Source: Kalaharituber pfeilii (lineage: Eukaryota; Ascomycota; Pezizomycetes; Pezizales; Pezizaceae). From it: a DNA stretch of 64,000 nt. This document shows positions 13,509 to 25,309 of this stretch, in pieces (position 1 is the first letter of the stretch; every line of letters begins with the position of its first letter). A program made the position numbers and the translations under genes. Below the pieces are notes generated by a model. It saw only the letters and a list, made by a program, of their open reading frames with translations. It was not told the origin of the DNA and searched no databases. Where the stretch lies: positions 2,666,001 through 2,730,000 of the forward strand of contig WHUZ01000001.1 of the NCBI GenBank assembly GCA_015179045.1. The letters run 5' to 3'.

Positions 13509-14189
13509 ATTGCTTCGCTTCGATAGCCGCGTTCGTGTACCTGAAGGCGACGTTTATGCGTTATTGTTCCACTGGGCTCCTCAGATCATCGATTATATAT
13601 GTAAAATCATCAATCCTCAATCCAGACAGCTGTTGATTCACCGTGAATGTCAGAAGCGGGCTCTAAATGTAATGCGTTCTTTCGTGTTCCTTAGTTGCTG
13701 GTACTAGTTAAGTACAGCTGTACGGGGAGTGAGGACCCTGCAGGCACGCATCTGTAAGCCGCTCACGTGAGCCAAGAACGCCAAATCACTTCTGTCGTAG
13801 TGTGATGCTGACGCCACAGCAGAGCCACTTTGCGGTGGCGCCTTACTGCATCAGGATGGGGCTTGCTTACTCTTACTGCAGGTGGTAGTAAGTACGGTTC
13901 GAGGGTAGCACAGCAGTTATAAAGAAAAATTTCGACTGCAGCAAGATTCTGCTGAGATTTCGTGTTATGCAGCTGTTTGGCACATGCATTACTTTCTTTC
14001 AGCTTGTCCGGAGACCTATAAATCCGCCAGTATATACATACCAGAAAAAGTAACCTGCATTGGTCTGAAGGATTTTTGTGTAGAACGCGGGATGCAGCGG
14101 TGAATGCTAGTTTGTAAAGAGCGAGATCCATCTAGGGTGTAGAAGTTATATTCTTGGGGATATGAGAGATGGGCAACATGGGATGTGAC

Positions 14190-14208
14190 GGGGGGGGGGG
14201 GGGGGGGG
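14190..14208 (+). repeat. poly-G tract (19 G)
   Basis: Nineteen consecutive G residues follow ggatgtgac. Such a tract can form a G-quadruplex and is a common place for length errors in assemblies. Confidence 0.9.
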
Positions 14209-15276
14209 TTAGTGTGGCGTTTACTCAGTTCAGTAATACAGTAGGAGCTGAAAATTTACACACTGGGCCGTAGAGTTTTTTTTTCTCCTCTTATGCATAC
14301 CCTGCCGTCCCCGCTGCTGCACCATATGATATCACATCGCCCCATATCATAGACTTGTGACGCCGCACCGCACGAGCCATGTGGTTCTCAGCACCCAGAC
14401 CCTCCAGCTTGGCAAGCCATGTGACGCCCTGTAGTAGTAGGTAGCAGGCAGTGGGGTAGGGTACTGACTCCTGCATGCAGTCTGCATGGGCGCACTTTAA
14501 GGTATGCAGACGTCTTGTTGCAGTAATTGGTCGCGTGAGTGCGCCGCGCTCCCCCAAGGTACATGGACATAACCTACCTAGTCTCGCAAACGCTGACTAG
14601 ACATAACCCAGGCCAGGGCGCGCGCTGCTTAATATGCATACAGTTCTCGCTCGCTCGCGACGCTTGCCGCAGTCGCAGTGGCGGGAGCGTATGACCGTCT
14701 GCCCCGCTGCCCGCTGCCCGCTGCTATTCCGCCGCCCCGTTTCGGCGTCCCCCTCCTCGCCCTACCTGTGCCACTGCCCTTCGATCCTACGTGCGTAGGC
14801 TAGCCTCGTTCTCGGCCGTGCTATCATACCCTCTCCTCAGCCCCTCCCCCCGCCGCCCGCCCTGCCCCGCCCGCCCTCCCGCCCGCTTCCTGTGATCCCG
14901 CGATTTGCCTGCCCAGCGCAACTTGATCCCGTAGCTGATAGCCTCGTAGCCTATGATACTCCCTGATTCTACCCTTATTGCACTTGTTGAGGTTAGCGTC
15001 CAGGCTAACATCGCTTCCGTCCTGTCATTCGATGTGCCACGAGATATAAGAAGCTTAGCCCCCTCAAGCTGCGGGCGTCTGGAACTGGACTCTTTGTCTA
15101 ATCTGGTTGCTTCGTTCTCCCCCCCAAACTTTTTTCTGCAAACCTCTCACTCCTGTCATTTAATCATTAATCGACTCCCCCCCCTCTCATCTGCGTCCCT
15201 TGCCCTCCTGTGGTAAACCAAAAACCCTGGCGCCGGCTCAAAGACTGAAGAAGGCCTAGTCAGCGGCTTACGAGAC

Positions 15277-15284
15277 TATAAAAG
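15277..15284 (+). promoter_or_regulatory. TATA-like box upstream of the SPX-RING gene
   Basis: The sequence tataaaag lies about 590 bases before the SPX-RING start codon and is followed by pyrimidine-rich DNA. A long 5' UTR would be needed for it to serve that gene, so the assignment is an inference. Confidence 0.35.
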
Positions 15285-15871
15285 GGCCATTCTGTGACCA
15301 CGACGCTTTAAAAGTCACTGAATTACCATTTGCATTTTTCAGTTTACCTTCTCTATTGCGTGCTACCCATTGTCACACTCTCCAATTAAGCACTTCCGCC
15401 CGACAACCCGGTTCTTGTTGCCTGCCATACGTCGTTTCTGCCCTGGATCTACATCCCCAGCCCTAGTAAAGTCGGACATCTTTCTGGACTTAGCACATCC
15501 ACACACATCCGCTACTGTGGTCCGTACCTGCGATACGTCGTAGCACAATTGCTTTATTAGTGAGAATTCCCTTTCGTCGCTGCATTTTCTTTTTTTTTTC
15601 CTCTCTCTTTTTTTTCCCCCTCGGTGGGTGAATTTTGGATACATCATTGCACAGTGCTCATCGGGCTTACTTCCAATGAGAGGCAGCTCGTGGCCTTGTT
15701 CCCCTGCCTTGATACCGTTACTTCGATTGGGATAACAACGAATAATCCTTGGCCTGCAAGTCATCCGTCACTCTAATATTTGACCGCTACAAATTTCTGC
15801 TGGGTGTTCGACACATACATTCGCTGTTCTTTTGAAAACAAATTTTTCTACTGGATTTGTTTGTGGCAACG

Positions 15872-18013
15872 ATGAAGTTTGCACATTCATTTAAAGAGGA
15901 GCTTCAGAATAATGAATATCCGCCGGAATGGCTTGATGCAGCCATTCGCTATAGACAGCTGAAGAAGTGCATAAAGAAGGTACAACGTGAGCTCGAAGAG
16001 CTTGGCCTGACAATAGACATGTTGAAGTTATTGGCGGAAGAGAAGAACTATCATGTTGTACCTGCTGATCGCAAATCGAACACCAAATCGGAAACGCAGC
16101 AAGATATACATGATACCATGACACGAAGGGATCTTGCTAAGAGCAGCGGCGGCGATTCCAGCGGAGTATGTCCAAATGAGGAATCGGGGGAATCAGACGT
16201 ACTACAGAACAAAAGAACAAACACAGCAAATATTGGAAGTGACGATGACGAACCTGAGTGGTCTGGGCAAGGAATCAAATTAAGTTATTGGTTTGATGGT
16301 CTGTCCTAACGATTCTCCTTTCCCTCATTTTATTCGTTATTTCTACATTAATCTTGTCCACTATTGCGTGGTCTGTTCCAGACTCATTTATTGGGTGGGG
16401 TGGCAAAAAAACCTGTCTTTGTTATGCAAAGCTCAGTAGTAAAAAATATCGTTTAATAACTACATGTGCCTATCGTACACGTCTATACAAGATGAGTATA
16501 TAACTGACATTGCCCATATACAAGGGACCCTGCAATCTTTCGTACCCAAGCTTTTCCTCACAGTAGACTCCTGCCAGGGCATTCCAGTCAATTTGGGCCT
16601 TGCACCTGATACAAGAAAAGCACTTGAAGACCTTGTACATGCATTGGCATTCCAGATGCACCACCAGGGTGACGCATGGAGTACAGCTACACCTAACCCG
16701 ACCACAACCAGGATTACAGAGGTAGGGGAATTGGAAAAGAAGGGTGACGCTGAGAAGAGAGATCATATTAGCCCAGACGCATCTGTGGAGGGTGAGAAGA
16801 AGCAAAAGAGGAAACGGAGGGATAGGTATGGTTCACCACCACTGGCTTGCAACGGTCTGGTTTGTAGAACAGTTACTTATGTTCCAGTGCGTAGCCAGCA
16901 AAATATTCAGATTCCTTTATCTGCAGACGTAGAGTTCTTTCGGACTCTCACGCATGAGATTTCCTCCCTAGATGTTATCCAGTCCAAAGAGGAGCAAAGG
17001 ATAACCAATAACGTAGTTTTACTGGGCGACAGTGTGACGGATGTGGTCAAGCCTAAATCTTTTACAAAGGACTCTGACTTGTACTCGTGGAGGGAGATTT
17101 TCAGAATCTATCTGGAATCTGGTATCTTCATTAGCCAACTCGAACGCGAGGGGAGAATTCAGCGGACGGTGGAGATGGCAGAAGAGAAACTGAAATGGTT
17201 CCAAGCGGAGCTCAAGCGGGTGGGCGTTACGAAGCATTTCAAGAATAAGCACAGTTTGGAACTGTTTAAAAACTTTATGGACCTAAATATGTCCATTCTG
17301 CGGCTATTGAGATTCCAGTCTATCAATAAAACGGCAATGAGGAAAATTTTGAAGAGTAAGTCATCTGTTGAATTGTATGATTAATAATAATGATTTCATT
17401 TGCTAATTGGAATAGAATTCGATAAACGCACTGCCCTAGGTGCACGTGAGGCTTTCCCTACGTTTATTGCTTCGGATCCATTCCTGTCTAGCGAGTTGGC
17501 AAAGGCCATCTGTTATACAATGAATGACAGGCTTTTGAACATCATTCCACAACTTGATGATTATTTGTGCCCCATATGTTCTAGTATAAGTGTTAAGCCA
17601 GGTATCCCCCCGGTCGAAAACAGAATTCGGGACAACTATAAGCTAATGGTGGGGTGGGATGCCAGTGCGCCTCGATTGCACCCACGTCTTCTGCGTCCGG
17701 TGCCTGGTCAAACTCCAGCGTGAGAAGAAGCAGTTTTGTCCAATTTGCCGTGGAGACGTGGTGCTGACTGCGAATGCGGATAATCTGGATATCTCGCTGC
17801 TGAATTTTTTAAAGCACTATTTCCCCAAGGAGGCAAAGGTCCGTTGCATTTGTGTTTTTTTTTGCCCTGTGATATTGGATTATATGAGAGGGCGTTACTG
17901 ACTTGGTATTTGGAGTGTAGCTGAAGCAGGCAGAGAACGAGAAAGAGGTAGCGTTGGAGCAGTTTAGAGCGCTGCAGGCGAGAAGTGGGTCCGTGGAGTG
18001 CTCAATTATGTAA
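15872..18013 (+). CDS. SPX-domain RING-finger E3 ubiquitin ligase
   Basis: Five exons (15872-16298, 16525-17355, 17416-17601, 17666-17838, 17921-18013) give 569 residues. I chose the ATG at 15872 because SPX proteins begin with MKF; an in-frame ATG 15 bases earlier is less likely. The N-terminal SPX part starts MKFAHSFKEELQNNEYPPEW followed by YRQLKKCIKKVQREL, carries an acidic, variable insertion, and closes with KILKKFDKRTALGAREAFP. The KKCIKK and KILKKFDKR basic patches are the inositol-pyrophosphate-binding surface in this family. A C3HC4 RING follows at about residues 472-515 (CPIC, CTHVFCVRC, CPIC). The last four residues are CSIM, a possible CaaX prenylation signal. Fission yeast Pqr1 and Neurospora RING-14 share this domain order, and Pqr1 restrains phosphate uptake. 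Two introns have GTCTGT and GTCCGT donors. The first intron is long (226 nt), with a CTGAC branch site. Confidence 0.85.
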
Positions 18014-19639
18014 CATTGAGCGACTGGGTGGGGTTAGGGTTAGGCGTGATGACGCTGAAAGAGTATCAGCGGAAGATTCTTGAATTCACGATTGATGCAC
18101 CCTCCGACATTCAAGGACGAGAGATCTACCAACTGCCGGCGATTCCAAGGCACCATATCCTAATTCTTGTGCCCCTCTATTTTCTTCCTTTCAATTGAGA
18201 AGATGGCTATGATAGAGATGTTTTCTATATGCGTGCACGCATGCATGAGAAATCTGTGCAGCGTGAATGTTTAGCGGGCAAATTAGTGAGCCCGGTAGGA
18301 AAGTTCTGCGAAGTGTCGTGGAGCGAACATCAATTTATTAAGACTGTGAGTGAGGGTGGGAAATATACGCGGAGCGATGAATGACCTGGAGAAGAGATCT
18401 ATGCTCTGTATGCTTATTCTGTTTGCCACCATGTCATGTTTATGCTTGATGCTTTTTCTTTCTCTTTGTTTTGAGGGTACGTACCAGTGGAACATTTGGG
18501 GAAAGGTATTTGGGCGAATAACTGGTTACAGTAAGTACATATAAGTCTACGCAAGCGAATTTTGGGGATTAGTTTATTATTTGCTTTTTTTATGTGCATG
18601 TTAATGCGTATTCAAATTTTCTTTTTTCTTTTTTTTTTCCCTCCCTTTCCTTCCCGACCGTGTATATGTGCTGGGACATCTGTTGCCCAGGAGCGGCATG
18701 GCTTCTTTTTCGAGCATTCAATGACAGCGTAGGGTATGTTTGGTTTCAATTCAGAGAGGACAATGTAAGACTTTCAACTTCGCACTTGTTGCTATCACCC
18801 TTATAACTGATCACAATTTCGTAAGCGTCAATTGCAAGTGATTGAGACATAGCTTAGTAAATTAAACAAAAATGAATAAGATTGATATATCAGTAGCTGT
18901 TGTTTCTTGTTATTTATTTAATGATATTTAAACATCTTGCTTGTTATTTCCTTTTTTGGTAATTCTTCTGTAAATAGTTTATTAATAGGAAGGCACCGTT
19001 ATGTATCGTAATGTGTTTCACTTTCATTGGCCAACCAGGCTATGTTTTCGCCTCGCTGTGAAAGAACTTTTCGCATCACGTGATTGATTGCTCATAAGTG
19101 TTGCTCATCATCATCTGGGATGATGCCATAGGTATGAGTTACATGTTTATGTTACGTTAGTAATGGCACAGAACAACAATCCTAAGCCCTATGTGCTCCA
19201 ACAGTTACTTGTCACAAGCTCTATATACCTATAGAACTTTAGACCAGCAAGTACGCCCGCCAGTTCCTTTCTTTTTTTTTTCCAGGTGACGTAACTTTTT
19301 TGCTTTGGAATTGATGCCCAGCAGTCCTCCGCCGACCATATTTATATGATAGACCTTATCCTGTCTAAACTCCCCATGCACAACCAATTGAATTGATTAT
19401 AAGATACCATTGGTATGAAACTTCAATAGGTACAAGAAAATGGTATACTGCCAGGAGAAAAGAAAAAAGAAAAAGGAAATACAACAAAATCACAGGGGAA
19501 TAGTCGACCTACGAAGAAGTAATTCGTGTTACTGTATTCGAGGAGCTGTGGGGGGTCCTTGGAGTGGCTGCTGGAGCAGCTGCTGAAGGAGGGGACGTCG
19601 GAGGTGACATGCCGCTGAAGTAGTCTCGGTAACAACAAG
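18014..19639. other. intergenic stretch, AT-rich
   Basis: About 1.6 kb without a recognisable gene. The short telomere-like ggttagggttagg at about 18033-18046 has only two units. Short open frames here show no family resemblance. Confidence 0.5.
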
Positions 19640-19812
19640 CTGACTAAGTGGAGATTCAGACTCGGAGGTAACAGCTAGAGGTATAAAGTTGAGGTCCTCG
19701 GTTCGATTCTCGTGTTGAGCTTTGGGAGGAGGTGTCTTTCTAAAAGATGGGTAATGCTCCAGTTCTAGCGTTGATCATTGGGAGGGCAACCTATTTTTAT
19801 TATTTTTTTTCT
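19640..19812 (+). mobile_element. tRNA-related SINE-like element, copy 1
   Basis: This copy has an A-box-like tgactaagtgg near 19643-19653 and a B-box-like ggttcgattctc near 19700, spaced as in a tRNA gene. The T-stem does not pair well enough for a working tRNA. The B-box is followed by a body containing aatgctccagttcta and a T-rich tail at 19793-19812. The same order of B-box, aatgctc body and T-rich tail recurs at 57000-57180 (+) and 50045-50240 (-). I infer a short RNA-polymerase-III-derived retroelement. The 5' boundary is approximate. Confidence 0.5.
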
Positions 19813-19914
19813 TTCAACAAGGTACGACACGCTGTTGCAGCCGACTATCCGCGCCGTCGGACTATCGGTTAATGGCTCAAACCCAACTTTACCAACATCG
19901 AGTAAAAGTGTCGT

Positions 19915-20095
19915 CGTCGGCCGTTTGGAGGTTTGCGAATTGTACTACTATTCGGAGTTTTCTATCAATTTCCGCCGGTCATAGACAAGGTGTTATGGCA
20001 ACACCTAAAGCTAGACGATGTCAATGGGAACAGTGGTAAACAGGCATGGAAGTTGTTTAACATCTTGCTACTTTGGATGAGCAAATGGCTCAATC
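19915..20095 (+). pseudogene. Helitron/PIF1-like helicase fragment
   Basis: One frame reads LFGVFYQFPPVIDKVLW and then GKQAWKLFN. This resembles motif III and the following segment of the PIF1-like helicase in Helitron transposons (G-D-F-x-Q-x-P-P-V). The motif's Asp is Val here, and no other helicase motif is found nearby, so it is a relic. Stops flank it within about 60 codons. Confidence 0.4.
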
Positions 20096-20115
20096 GGTGG
20101 GTATTTGTTGCGTAG

Positions 20116-21220
20116 AATTTTACGATGTATTTGGTTTATGAGGATATGAATTTCAATTATCTATTAGCTTATATTAGACTGAACCCTGGATTCCTTTTTC
20201 ATCTTTAGGCACTGTCTGCGAGGGCGATCTATTGTATGCTTGTTCGAACGTTGTAATACGGGATAATCACATTCGTTTTACGTTGAATTTGGGCTGTATG
20301 ATGGATTTTGTCGTCCAGACAAACGCAGGTCTGTCGAGACTGAAAGGGGAATAAGTATAAAGAAGATGTAAAAAGTATCATCAAATAAAAACAGAAGAAA
20401 ACAAAAAGTCCTGATCTATTTAATTTTTGCTTGGTTTTTATTGCATTCTTTACTTTTCGCCACCTGCGTTTGGGGGCTTACGAAATGGTGTTCGCGATAG
20501 GAAAAGTTGAAGTAAAAATGGATCGTGTACTGCTACTGTACACAATTGCATATCGGAGAGGCCATGCCATTTGTCTACAAATGAATGCGCCAACCAGGGC
20601 AATCTTTCGATTTGCGGTTTTACTAACCTCGGACGGTTGGTAACCGTCAACTGAATATGAAGTTATCAACTATGTAGTACTATGCCAGCTTGCCTCATAA
20701 GTCGGTCCCACATGATACAGGATCCTCGCTTCTACATAAATCTAAGTTGCTATCATGTCCCATGCTTGAGCGCCAGGTAGGAGAGTACAGCACCGGGGCT
20801 CGCTCACTGTCCTTTCTCAATGTCTTCCCTACGCCCTGCATCTGCACGCACACTTGCATGCGCATGTGCTTTTAAGCACCAACGACGGTCGCGCATTCTG
20901 CTGTAACGAGATGCCCTGTGGGATTTACAAGAACGGCACTCTACACTACAGTTCTGGCTAGCAACATCAAGTGGATCACTGTCCCATTCCTCGTTCGTTA
21001 CCTGCCTGGAGTAATAAGTACTAGTGGTATATGTGCGCCTTTATCTTGCATTATACCCACCGCTTGGGTGCTCAGGAACCGTATTAAGGCCCACAAACCT
21101 GGACTACCACAATCAGCGGCTAGACTATCGCATACCAAAGTACTTGGCCAGGTGAGGTGCATTTCCTTCACTTGATCATGGACCAACCGTCAGCTGTCGC
21201 CAAACAGCTGGAACTTCTCC
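20116..21220. other. intergenic stretch
   Basis: About 1.1 kb with no recognised gene; only short open frames lacking homology. The end of this stretch holds the promoter of the EST1-like gene. An alternative start ATG at 21178 would require a 19-nt intron and was not used. Confidence 0.45.
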
Positions 21221-24200
21221 ATGGGTAGCTCTTTCTTCCCCAGTGAAAAGAGGGTCTTGCAACGGGTGCTGAGATTGACTGGCAGGCTTGCAATCCAATG
21301 GGAGTCGGAGTCGGAAAGGATCCTAGAAGCAGAACAGCCTCTCGGACGAAGCATAGACCATGCCATCACTCAGTCAGTCTTATTGTCATCCTTTCTCACT
21401 CTTTCTCGTTATTGCTTGGTCCAATTCCAAACTAAAATTGTTCTTTGTGAATACCAGGCTTCGTAGCACTTACCAGGACATTATATTCCTCAATTTCGAG
21501 TATGCCATTGCTCATGCCATAGAGAACAAGATATGGACAAAAAATCACAAGGTTATTCAGAGATATAAGCAGAATATATGTAGGGTATTCCCATTTGATG
21601 AGTTACGATATAGAAAATGGCTAACGTGTACTACATTGCTTCGAGAGTCCGCAGGAAAGAAAAAGCCGGTCGAGTTGCGGAAGATGATTATAAATTTCGT
21701 CAACTTCATTAAGGCTACCACAAAACTTTATTGTGGTTTTATCCAAAGACTAGCCTCCCATTTTGCAGTTTATGAGTTACAACGTGTGGTTGAACAGTTC
21801 AGGCTCACCAGTAAGATATCATAGTTGTTAATTGTCTGTGCCTTAGTTCACTAATGTCCGAAATACATAATTAGTCAGTGAACCCGATGAACCCATGACC
21901 TGTTCACAGGAATTGAAGCATTTGATTATTCGTTCCTGTCACCGCTGCTTGGTGATTTTGGGTGATCTCTCTCGTTACCGGGAGGTAGAAAGTGCAATAG
22001 AGAAGAATTGGGCACCAGCAACTGGATACTACAATCTCGCCCAAAAGTTGATCCCAGAATGCGGTACCCGCACAATCAACTAGCTGTCATCTTTGTCAAT
22101 GATGGCAGTAACCTATCTGCAACATACCATTTATACCGAGTGGTCTCGGTGAAAGAACCCTTTCCTGAGGCTGGAAATAATTTGGGATTAGGTTTCCAAA
22201 AGATATTGAGGGCGTAGAAGAATGGGAAGTTAGGGTCTAATCTGGTGCGGAAGGAGGAGCAGATTGTCTCAGAGTTATTGAGCCTGTTCGTTAGGCTGCA
22301 CGCAAAGTGCTTCAATGGCAAGGAGTGAGTATAATGAAGCAGTGGAAAGCGAGAGAAGTGGATCGCCTGTACAAAGACATGAGCTAACTGATTCTTGTAG
22401 CCTACCTGATTTGCATGAATCATTACAGACCGAGATGCTGACTCAGATGACACAGGATTCAAAAGAAAGGTTGCTCTCCGAAGGAATGTTAATTAAACTG
22501 GTACTCATCAATATTGCGGCTGAGGCATATGCAGAGAATAGGGGGCCTGGTATGCTTTCCTACTTTTATAGTAGTCTATAGCTAACAAGCCATGCGGGTG
22601 TAGGTCGAGGGGCAGTCCAGGCGGTTAATAACTTCTCGCGACTGAACGTGGAAACATTCAATACCCTTTTACTCGTCTATCAACCAGAACTCGAGCGGGT
22701 TTCGGTTACCAGAGATAAGCCTTCTAGTACTCTTAATGCTACAAATTCAAAAGAATACGTTTCTGCAGTTGGGCATCGAATGCTGCCTGCGCTGCATCTA
22801 TACTCCAAATGGCTGCTTGTCTCACATGAAAAGCTTCACAACACCTTAGACGATACTGCATTAGCAGTACATTCCAATCAGCTATGGCAGCCATATACAA
22901 ACACACTATCTTTGCTTGCTGCAACATTTGAAGTGGAGAAGCTACCTCGGCTAGACTATATGCTTGAAGAAGACGAAGACGTTATTGGATTTCTTCCTTT
23001 ATCTGCTGCTTCGTCAGACAGTCAACCACAAAAAAGCAAAGGAGGATTGTTGCTAAAGAAAGACCACGAGCCATCGTACAGAGTTCACCGTAATGAGGAG
23101 CAGCTCACACGGGTGCTACTCCTCTTGGAGGACGGACTTAAATTATGTGGCACACCTGGAGTTCCTATAACAGTGGTTGATGGAACTATTACTTATCAAG
23201 AGGATGGATTGAATACATCGATTCTGCCTAGTTCCTCGCCTGCAGGCTTGGACTCGCTCTACCATTCTGGAGGGACAGAGCAATTCGTAAACCTGGAAAT
23301 GCTGCCAGTCCCATCCCAGGCTGACGGACCGGTCAGCTTGTTGGTAGGGCCTGGCAGTGTGTCAGTCATAGGAAGCGTCGCTCCCAGTGAGAGAGCAAGT
23401 GTTATGATGGCAATGAATAGGATGGTCGACTCTCTAGTGGGGCCAACAGGTGGAGCGTCTGATGAAGAAGATGAAGTTGACGTAGAGGGGAAATTCAATA
23501 AATGCTCCACAAGGAAAAGGGTAGGCAGAAGCGTCAAAGAGAATCCAGAGGATGAGGAGATTATCTTTGTCGGTAGAAAAGGCAGAGGGGGGAATGCCCA
23601 AAGCGCAGGAGTCTTGCCAACTGGAGCGACACTGCAGACACAAAAGAGAATTGAAGCCAAAGGTCTCGAAGGAGCCGGGAGACTATTAGCAATAATTGAC
23701 ATTAGGAGTACATCGTTGAGAGGAACATTCACCACGCATCCTCCCATTAGTACTACTCGCCCAGCATTCTTAAATAGTACAGTACCGGATGCCGGATTGA
23801 CAGCTACTTTTCAGACTCAATCATTGCAACAAACAAGTTTAACAGGCAGTCAAGTGGTAACTTCAGCCAGTAATCCAGCTCCAGAGAGACCTCAGCCAGG
23901 GGCAATCACAGCAATGGATCTTGTGAACCAAATGCATATTATAGGACATCGAGGGCCACACTATCACGCTCTTCGATGGATATTGGTGCACTTCAACCTT
24001 TCAACAGGCCATTGGGTGATAAAAACAACGATATGTGGTGGACATCACCACCTGCGCCGCCACAGCCGCCACAACCTCCTTCTCTTCCGCCGGCGCCTCC
24101 TCCTGTTCTTTCAAACGCTGGAGGAATGACGGAAGGTGGTCCTGGTAGTGGTTGGTCTCAATCACAACTTCCTATAGGGGCAGGGATTGCACAAAGTTCA

Positions 24201-24311
24201 CAACAATATGGGACCGGTAGCATTGTTCAGCAATGTGGGACTTCTGACAATTTACATCATTTTGGCACTGGTGGGTATTCGCAACAATACGGAAATGGTA
24301 ATTTATCGTAG
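21221..24311 (+). CDS. EST1/SMG7-family protein gene with two apparent lesions
   Basis: Exons 21221-21372, 21458-21810, 21875-22324, 22401-22549 and 22604-24311 join in phase. The start is uncertain. The Est1 N-terminal part is recognisable (STYQDIIFLNFEYAIAHAIE, then HRCLVILGDLSRYRE), followed by the signature AIEKNWAPATGYYNLAQKLI and PHNQLAVIFVNDG...TYHLYRVVSVKEPFP and by IKLVLINIAAEAYA. Two breaks interrupt it. First, the frame shifts between ECG and PHNQLAV at 22063-22069, where one C seems missing from a CCC run. Second, a TAG at 22215-22217 sits where the surrounding sequence keeps coding for another 36 codons. Splice sites downstream stay in phase after the break. The Pro/Gly/Gln-rich tail changes frame once more near 23840-23960, which a small intron (e.g. 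23849-23895) could explain. Family members act in telomerase recruitment or nonsense-mediated decay. The gene may be a young pseudogene or carry assembly errors. Confidence 0.7.
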
Positions 24312-24664
24312 CGGTAAGAATCCAGATTGTTTTTGAGTATCTCGATTAGTATACCGCTCACTACTGTCAGGCAATCAAACTTCAGATATCAGTCTCTATG
24401 TTGGCAACTCTGTTATTATTTCTTCTGCGTTGACTGCAACATTTCATCTCCAGAGATTTCCAACAAAATTTCTAGCACATATCTATTATGGAGGTTCATT
24501 CTTCTCACGGCTTTTTAGGTGCTATTAATGCCGTTATGTTGCCATTATGTTCTTATATGAGACTATGTTCTTATCAGATTAGGTTGTTTGGGAGGAAACG
24601 GAGCATGGCGTTGTGAACATTCATTCAATGCCTAACATTCTTTTCAATATATTTGTGTAACGGA

Positions 24665-25071
24665 GGCAGAGAATTACCGTCCGCCAGGCCAAAAGGGCAC
24701 TGTGGGAGGATTCCTTTCTCTTAAGGCCGGAAATCTTAAGAACTTTTCTTGTATGATGTAGGGTGAAGGGGAGCAGGACTCCCGCCCTGCCCCTCCCTAC
24801 TTATATACAGGATACAACACATAACCCCCCTTCAGCAACAACCAAATCCAGGCATCTACCCCCCTCTCCCCATGCACATCGCGACTCTCCCTTCAGCAAC
24901 AGCGTACACCGCCACATCACTTGACTAGCGTTTCTCGCTAGTTCTCTACGTAGCTTATATAGCACTCATTTCGTGACTGCGGCGGCAAAGGCCGTCGCAT
25001 ATCGCATATGCGCATATTATATGCCCGCATGCACCGACCGCCCGCCCTACGGTTGCGGTGAGCCCGTAACA
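24665..25071 (+). repeat. dispersed repeat R, copy A
   Basis: The left part (24665-24694), the middle (24932-24982, ending around tatatagcactcattt) and the right end (gcggtgagcccgtaac) all match the copy at 42482-42712. Copy A has about 180 extra bases in between. It has no coding capacity. It lies between the EST1-like gene and the adenosine kinase pseudogene. Confidence 0.6.
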
Positions 25072-25309
25072 AATTGCACCTGTAAACATCTAGTGGGATA
25101 AATGCAAAATTATAAACTCCTGTCCCTACTTTTGGATGTTGAATTCTCCAAGTGTTCTTCTGGGTTGTGTCAATTTTTGAACTAGGTATGGTACTACGTC
25201 AGGTGTCATGCAGGAAATGCAAAATTAGGCCTTCGAGTAGGCCTGCTTCCCCTCGGGATAACTTTTGCGGGTCGTCAACATGTAACCTGAAATGCTAAAG
25301 TGGGGTGAA

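Larger units (their letters stand above)
13509..15871. other. long divergent intergenic region
   Basis: About 2.4 kb between divergent GWT1 and the SPX-RING gene. It contains a perfect 12-bp palindrome with a CACGTG core at 13761-13772, a run of 19 G at 14190-14208, a C-rich stretch at about 14700-14900, a TATA-like box at 15277-15284 and pyrimidine-rich DNA at 15590-15620. No gene was recognised. Confidence 0.6.

Noticed and set aside
18033..18046. Interstitial telomere repeat (ggttagggttagg)
   Set aside because: Only two units, just after the SPX-RING stop codon; expected by chance often enough.
19680..19720. Possible tRNA gene on + strand because of ggttcgattctcg
   Set aside because: The T-stem has mismatches, no acceptor stem pairs and the same block recurs at 57050 and 50150 with shared non-tRNA tails, so a SINE-like repeat fits better.
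23840..23975. Third lesion in the EST1-like gene (frame change in the C-terminal tail)
   Set aside because: A short intron with matching phase (for example 23849-23895 or 23837-23895) can explain it in an unconserved tail, so it is not counted as a break.
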